Shown here one piece after another: positions 60,444-64,000 of a stretch of DNA of 64,000 bases (positions within the stretch are counted from its first letter, which is position 1; every line of letters starts with the position of its first letter). The stretch comes from Bradyrhizobium sp. Rc3b (GTDB lineage: Bacteria; Pseudomonadota; Alphaproteobacteria; Rhizobiales; Xanthobacteraceae). Where the stretch lies: the NCBI RefSeq assembly GCF_900114915.1, contig NZ_FOUS01000011.1:186001-250000 (forward strand). The letters run 5' to 3'. The position numbers were made by a program, and so were the translations under genes. The notes below the pieces were generated by a model. The model saw nothing but the letters and a program-made list of their open reading frames with translations. It had not been told where the DNA came from and made no database searches.

Positions 60444-60789
60444 GCACCACATCCCCGGAAATGGCGGCACGCCGCGGCCGACCGGTCGCAGCCTCGAGCA
60501 TTTCGATCGTCGAGACTTCCCCGTCCCGCGATGCGCGCGGCGATCCCGTCGGCCGATTTCCTGTCAACCCCTGGGCGGCTTGAGGTCGGCGGGGTCATAT
60601 CTTGCGTCCGGCAGCAGGATTGTCGCGCAAACTACCACTTCGCGTGGTAGAATGACATCGGTGAAAGTCCGGAAGTCGCCTGCACCTCGGGCGGGCAGTG
60701 TCGCTATGGCCACGCGCAGGCGCCATCTCCGGTAGATCGGGCGGACATCGGAAATCCAGCGATAGCATCGGGCAACGAGGAGGCGCGTC
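60444..60789. other. Divergent intergenic region upstream of kinase and binding-protein genes
   Basis: No gene is supported in this 346-nt gap. It holds a 7-bp perfect inverted repeat (listed separately) and a structured-looking stretch with GGTGAAAGTCCGG at 60660-60672. Both divergent genes are probably transcribed from here. Confidence 0.55.
60632..60650. promoter_or_regulatory. Inverted repeat CTACCAC-5-GTGGTAG, candidate operator
   Basis: Perfect 7-bp arms with a 5-bp centre lie between the histidine kinase and the binding-protein gene. The right arm runs into TAGAAT (60648-60653), a good -10 for the plus-strand gene, although no matching -35 was found. A response-regulator site is plausible. 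Confidence 0.45.
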
Positions 60790-61503
60790 ATGTGGCGGAT
60801 TATCGTCGCCTGCCTGTCACTGCTTGCAAGCGGTCCATCGCAGGCGCAGGAGGTCATCCGGCTGGCGCGCATCGCCGACATCCCCGATCAATATGTCGGC
60901 GGCGAGATGCTGCGGGCCGTCTACGCCAGGCTGAACATCAAGCTGGAGTTCGAGGACGTCCCCGGCAAGCGTGCGCTCGCACTGTCGAGTGCCGGCGCGG
61001 TCGACGGCGAGATCCAGCGCATCGGAACGCTCTCGCGCGACTACCCGACGCTGGTCCAGGTCACGCCGGCGATCAACTATATCGAGCCTGCAGTGTTTGC
61101 GACCAAACTCCGGTTCGACGTCGCCGGCTGGGATTCGATCAGGGACTACCGCATCGGCATCGTCCGCGGCGTCGGCTCCTCGGAGGCCGGCACGCGCGGC
61201 ATGGCCCGCGTCACGGCGACCACTGGCCTCGACAACATGGTCAGGATGCTCGATGCCGATCGTTTCGACGTGATGGTCACCGATCTCTTCAGCGGGCTCG
61301 CGGCGGTGCGGAAACTCAATCTGCAGGCCAGGATCCACCCGCTCTCGCCGCCGCTCCAGCGTATCCACATCTACCATTACCTGCATGAACGCCATCGCGA
61401 CCTGGTGCCTGAGGTCGGCAAGGTGATCGCCCAGATGGAGGCGAGCGGCGAACTGGCGGCGCTGCGCGAGGCCCTGGTCAAGCAGGTCTTGAACGGCCCG
61501 TAA
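60790..61503 (+). CDS. Periplasmic substrate-binding protein (SBP family 3-like)
   Basis: A 237-residue protein with a signal peptide (MWRIIVACLSLLASGPSQAQ, cleavage after the Ala-Gln region). An amino-acid-binding-protein-type fold follows (LARIADIPDQYVGGEMLRAV, then YRIGIVRGVGSSEAGTRGMA, then RFDVMVTDLFSGLAAVRKL). No ABC permease or ATPase is near. Its head-to-head arrangement with the histidine kinase suggests a sensory co-receptor rather than transport. That is inference. Confidence 0.8.
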   Translation: MWRIIVACLSLLASGPSQAQEVIRLARIADIPDQYVGGEMLRAVYARLNIKLEFEDVPGKRALALSSAGAVDGEIQRIGTLSRDYPTLVQVTPAINYIEPAVFATKLRFDVAGWDSIRDYRIGIVRGVGSSEAGTRGMARVTATTGLDNMVRMLDADRFDVMVTDLFSGLAAVRKLNLQARIHPLSPPLQRIHIYHYLHERHRDLVPEVGKVIAQMEASGELAALREALVKQVLNGP

Positions 61504-61514
61504 CGGGCGCCGGC

Positions 61515-61718
61515 TCAGCCCGCGCGAAGCCGCTCGCGCAAGGCGACGGCGGCAATCAGCATGCCGACGCACCAGGCCACGACTGCGCGGTGAGGCTCCC
61601 CGCCGAGCAGCACCGTGAAGATGCTCGTCAGCAGGCACGGCACGATGACCTTGCCCGTCTGGCTCGTCAGCGCGAGCAGGAATGGCATCGCCGCGATCGA
61701 TATTTGCAGGACGTCCAT
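61515..61718 (-). CDS. Small membrane protein, 67 residues
   Basis: It starts MDVLQISIAAMPFLLALTSQ and has two or three hydrophobic helices (KVIVPCLLTSIFTVLLGG, then VVAWCVGMLIAAVALRERL). The ATG is at 61716-61718. No family recognised. It follows the 60-residue gene on the same strand by 22 nt. Confidence 0.55.
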   Translation of the reverse strand: MDVLQISIAAMPFLLALTSQTGKVIVPCLLTSIFTVLLGGEPHRAVVAWCVGMLIAAVALRERLRAG

Positions 61719-61740
61719 ATGGGACAGAGGGCGCGAGGCT

Positions 61741-61923
61741 TCAGAAGCCGCAAACGCCGAGCGCGCGCGGACGCTTGCCGCGCCGGCTTTCGACGATGCG
61801 CTCGCCGCCATTCTCGGCCGAGCTGCCGTAATAGCGGTGATGGCCGCTTTGGTCGTGCAGATCGGCCGTCTGAGATTGTCCGGCCCGACGTGCGTCGCAG
61901 ATGATCTTGATGTGACCCGACAT
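61741..61923 (-). CDS. Possible small soluble protein, 60 residues
   Basis: It starts MSGHIKIICDARRAGQSQTA and is rich in His, Arg and Gly (GHHRYYGSSAENGGERI) with no membrane segment. The ATG at 61921-61923 follows GGAGGCGGC, a strong ribosome site, which is the main support. No family recognised. Confidence 0.42.
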   Translation of the reverse strand: MSGHIKIICDARRAGQSQTADLHDQSGHHRYYGSSAENGGERIVESRRGKRPRALGVCGF

Positions 61924-62135
61924 TGCCGCCTCCAGCAGAAATCTTGTTGTTGTGGTCATCAGTCGCGACCACTTCCGGCGGCGTTCACACGGCAACGCCG
62001 CAATCGGGTTTCAGGACGGTTTCGTCGCGGCATGGCTACGCAATATTTTGTGCTTGAATTCTTGTTTGGGGATTGTCGGCATCGCCCGCGGTGCTACGTC
62101 CTTTGGGATCGGTGCAGAAAAACAACGAGGTGACG

Positions 62136-62516
62136 ATGCTGTACGCCATCCTGGCCTACCACGTGGAAGACGAGGTCTTGTCCTGGACGCCCGAGCAGGA
62201 CGCCGCGGTCGTAGCCAAGGTCATCGAGGTTCAGGCCCCCTTGCGGGCCAGCGGGCAGTTCGGGCCGGCCGCCCGTCTGGATGAGACCCGGAAGGCCCGC
62301 ACCTTGCGTGGCCCCGGCGCGGGCATGGTGCTGGACGGCCCGTTTGCCGAGACCAAGGAGCAGCTTCTGGGCTTCCACCTCATGGAATGTGCCACCGAGG
62401 AGGAGGCGATCGCGGCGGCGCGCAAGCTGCGTGCGGTCAATCCGACGGCGGTCTACGAAATCCGCCCGGTCAAGCTTTACGTGCCGGCGGATGGGTTCGG
62501 GACGACGTCCGGGTGA
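62136..62516 (+). CDS. YciI-family (YCII-related domain) protein
   Basis: A 126-residue protein with MLYAILAYHVEDEVLSWTPE, GMVLDGPFAETKEQLLGFHL and EEAIAAARKLRAVNPTAVYE, the YCII-type ferredoxin-like fold. The DGPFAETKE motif marks the subgroup near RNA polymerase sigma-like or PhnB proteins. ATG 62136 follows AACGAGGTG. Reaction unknown. Confidence 0.88.
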   Translation: MLYAILAYHVEDEVLSWTPEQDAAVVAKVIEVQAPLRASGQFGPAARLDETRKARTLRGPGAGMVLDGPFAETKEQLLGFHLMECATEEEAIAAARKLRAVNPTAVYEIRPVKLYVPADGFGTTSG

Positions 62517-62525
62517 GGCACGGCC

Positions 62526-63116
62526 TCACGCCCCCGGCCCGGTCCGGGCACCGTAGAAGCGCTGGATTGCGAGCCCGCCGAAGGCGATGAACCAGACAAA
62601 GGGCGCGACGTGAGGGGCGAATGCCGCCACGATCGTGCCCGGAATGAACACCAGAAGCGGAAACAGCGAGGCCATGATCTCGTAGCGCCAGCTGCCAAGG
62701 ATGGTCCACCACAGCCAGGCATTGAGGCCGGCGATCGCGGTCAGGTGCAGCCCGTAGAGCACCGCAACCGCACTGCTCATGCTGTAATTGGTATAGAGGC
62801 CGTTGGTGACAGGCAGCAGCACGATCGAGAGCAGGAAGAACAGGTTCAGGATCACCGCGCCGCGGCTGCCGACCGGCTGGCGCGCCAGCCGCCGGTGATG
62901 GCTGATCCAGAACACCCCGGCGATGATGAAGCTGAGTGCGAAGCCGGCGAGCTTGCCGGAATAGACATGGGCAAGATCGCTCCAGCCGGGCGCGCTGGTG
63001 AACACCGCGGCCTTGGGCAGGTCGTAGGCCAAAAGCGTCATGGCGACACCGAAAATGGTGTTGCTGAGCGATTCCAGCCGCCGCATCTCGAACTGGTCGG
63101 ATTTGAGCTCGGTCAT
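62526..63116 (-). CDS. TMEM175/DUF1211-like membrane protein
   Basis: A 196-residue membrane protein with about five or six helices. The first helix reads MRRLESLSNTIFGVAMTLLA, the place of the R-x-x-x-F-S-D motif of bacterial TMEM175-type potassium channels. Here F-S-D is L-S-N, so channel activity is uncertain. HHRRLARQ follows the third helix. Convergent with the YciI gene. Confidence 0.75.
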   Translation of the reverse strand: MTELKSDQFEMRRLESLSNTIFGVAMTLLAYDLPKAAVFTSAPGWSDLAHVYSGKLAGFALSFIIAGVFWISHHRRLARQPVGSRGAVILNLFFLLSIVLLPVTNGLYTNYSMSSAVAVLYGLHLTAIAGLNAWLWWTILGSWRYEIMASLFPLLVFIPGTIVAAFAPHVAPFVWFIAFGGLAIQRFYGARTGPGA

Positions 63117-63242
63117 GCCGGGGCGCTTTTCGGGAGGGAACCTTGGGTCGTCTTTCCCCCTAAATCCTAAACCCGGTCCCGTCCAGCCGCATTGCGATTC
63201 GCGACGGGATCGCCGACTCTCGCCCTTTCACCGGGGCGATTC

Positions 63243-64000
63243 GTGGCGACATATCTGGACACGCTCAATGCGGAGCAGCGCCGCGCCGTCGAGCATGGCG
63301 TGGCCGATGGCGCGACCGTGGGCGCTCCCCTGCTCGTCATTGCCGGCGCCGGCTCCGGCAAGACCAACACGCTGGCCCACCGCGTCGCGCATCTGATCGT
63401 CGCCGGCGCCGATCCGCGCCGCATCCTGCTGATGACGTTCTCCCGCCGCGCCGCCGCCGAGATGGCCGGCCGGGTCGAGCGCATCGCCCGCAAGGTGCTG
63501 GGCGAGAACAACGCCGCAATCATGCGCGATGCGCTGACCTGGGCCGGCACCTTCCATGGCATCGGCGCGCGGCTGCTGCGAGAATATGCCGAACGGATCG
63601 GCGTCGATCCCGCCTTCACCATCCACGACCGCGAGGATTCCGCCGACCTGATGAACCTGGTCCGGCACGAGCGCGGCCTGTCGAAGACCGAGAGCCGCTT
63701 TCCGGCCAAGGGCACGTGCCTGTCGATCTACTCGCGCTGCGTCAACGCCGAGATGGAGATCGAGAAGGTGCTGGGGATGCACTATCCCTGGTGCGCGGGC
63801 TGGGCCGCCGAGCTGAAGGGCCTGTTCGCGGCCTATGTCGAGGCCAAGCAGGCCCAGCACGTGCTCGATTACGACGATCTGCTGCTGTACTGGTCGCAGA
63901 TGATGAGCGATGGGTTGATCGCCGAGGAAATCGGCGGCCGCTTCGATCACGTTCTGGTCGACGAATACCAGGACACCAACCGCCTGCAATCTTCGATCCT
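63243..64000 (+). CDS. UvrD/Rep-family ATP-dependent DNA helicase (N-terminal part, cut by window edge)
   Basis: The frame runs open to the window end. GTG 63243 opens VATYLDTLNAEQRRAVEHGV. Walker A (AGAGSGKT) is at residues 34-41. Motif Ia (ILLMTFSRRAAAEM) follows, then GTFHGIGARLL, and motif II VDEYQDTNRLQ is near the edge. These are superfamily 1A helicase motifs. It lacks the residues to tell UvrD from Rep or another member. Start codon: GTG after a weak ribosome site. Confidence 0.9.
   Translation, partial: MATYLDTLNAEQRRAVEHGVADGATVGAPLLVIAGAGSGKTNTLAHRVAHLIVAGADPRRILLMTFSRRAAAEMAGRVERIARKVLGENNAAIMRDALTWAGTFHGIGARLLREYAERIGVDPAFTIHDREDSADLMNLVRHERGLSKTESRFPAKGTCLSIYSRCVNAEMEIEKVLGMHYPWCAGWAAELKGLFAAYVEAKQAQHVLDYDDLLLYWSQMMSDGLIAEEIGGRFDHVLVDEYQDTNRLQSSI

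Noticed and set aside
60658..60672. Cobalamin riboswitch core-like string GGTGAAAGTCCGG
   Set aside because: The B12 box and the other conserved loops are absent, and the downstream gene is a binding protein with no cobalamin link, so it is not called as a riboswitch.
1..64000. Insertion sequences, prophage, CRISPR arrays
   Set aside because: No transposase, integrase, phage structural or Cas protein motif is seen, and no regularly spaced short direct repeats occur. The palindromic repeats are too few and too irregular for a CRISPR array.

Overview
This 64 kb window reads as a chromosomal segment of a high-GC alphaproteobacterium, most likely Bradyrhizobium or a close relative. The evidence is the alphaproteobacterial secE-nusG-rplKA / rplJL-rpoB block, the many Bradyrhizobium-style palindromic intergenic repeats, and a gene matching rreB, a 14-residue mRNA with a 17-nt Shine-Dalgarno that is described only from Bradyrhizobiaceae. 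No transposase, integrase, phage gene or CRISPR array was seen. Genus assignment and all family names come from reading the proteins, not from a database search.

Region 1 (1-6.1 kb, all minus): start of rpoB, then rplL, rplJ, an inserted D-2-hydroxyacid dehydrogenase, rplA, rplK, nusG and secE. A good sigma70-type promoter (TTGACC-17-TAGATA) lies upstream of secE.

Region 2 (6.3-32 kb): a large surface-glycan cluster lying between secE and a tRNA-Trp gene. A minus-strand operon (C-methyltransferase, LPG-flippase-like protein, SIS isomerase) faces a long, tightly overlapping plus-strand operon. The plus-strand operon holds two NAD-sugar epimerases, an HldE-like bifunctional enzyme with inverted domain order, a HAD phosphatase and an APH-type kinase. 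It also holds a transketolase split into two genes, two DegT/DnrJ aminotransferases, a 2OG-Fe(II) oxygenase, an LIC12192-family 'sporadic carbohydrate cluster' protein, methyltransferases, a WbuC-like cupin and a second flippase-like paralog. After it come large GT-C-like membrane proteins, a Gfo/Idh/MocA oxidoreductase, a pair of small membrane proteins with winged-helix-like tails, and a GT2 glycosyltransferase. The gene set looks like a complete route to an unusual amino or higher-carbon sugar. I consider it the most likely undescribed system here.

Region 3 (32-48 kb): ordinary metabolism. It holds a serine hydrolase, SDRs, a histidine phosphatase, ArgE, an acyl-CoA dehydrogenase with its APH-like partner and a divergent TetR regulator, RidA, a CoA transferase, a BKACE enzyme and two MFS transporters. 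Palindromic repeats lie between several genes.

Region 4 (48-53.5 kb): an NrtR-like regulator divergent from an SPFH (prohibitin-like) protein and an NAD-kinase-like protein, with a palindrome over the shared promoter. Small proteins, a PQQ-type sugar dehydrogenase lipoprotein and a DUF2231 membrane protein follow.

Region 5 (53.5-64 kb): a DUF2235 hydrolase / pentapeptide-repeat / membrane protein trio, tRNA-Gly, rreB with promoter and terminator, a hybrid histidine kinase divergent from a periplasmic binding protein, small proteins, a YciI protein, a TMEM175-like protein, and the start of a UvrD/Rep helicase cut by the window edge.
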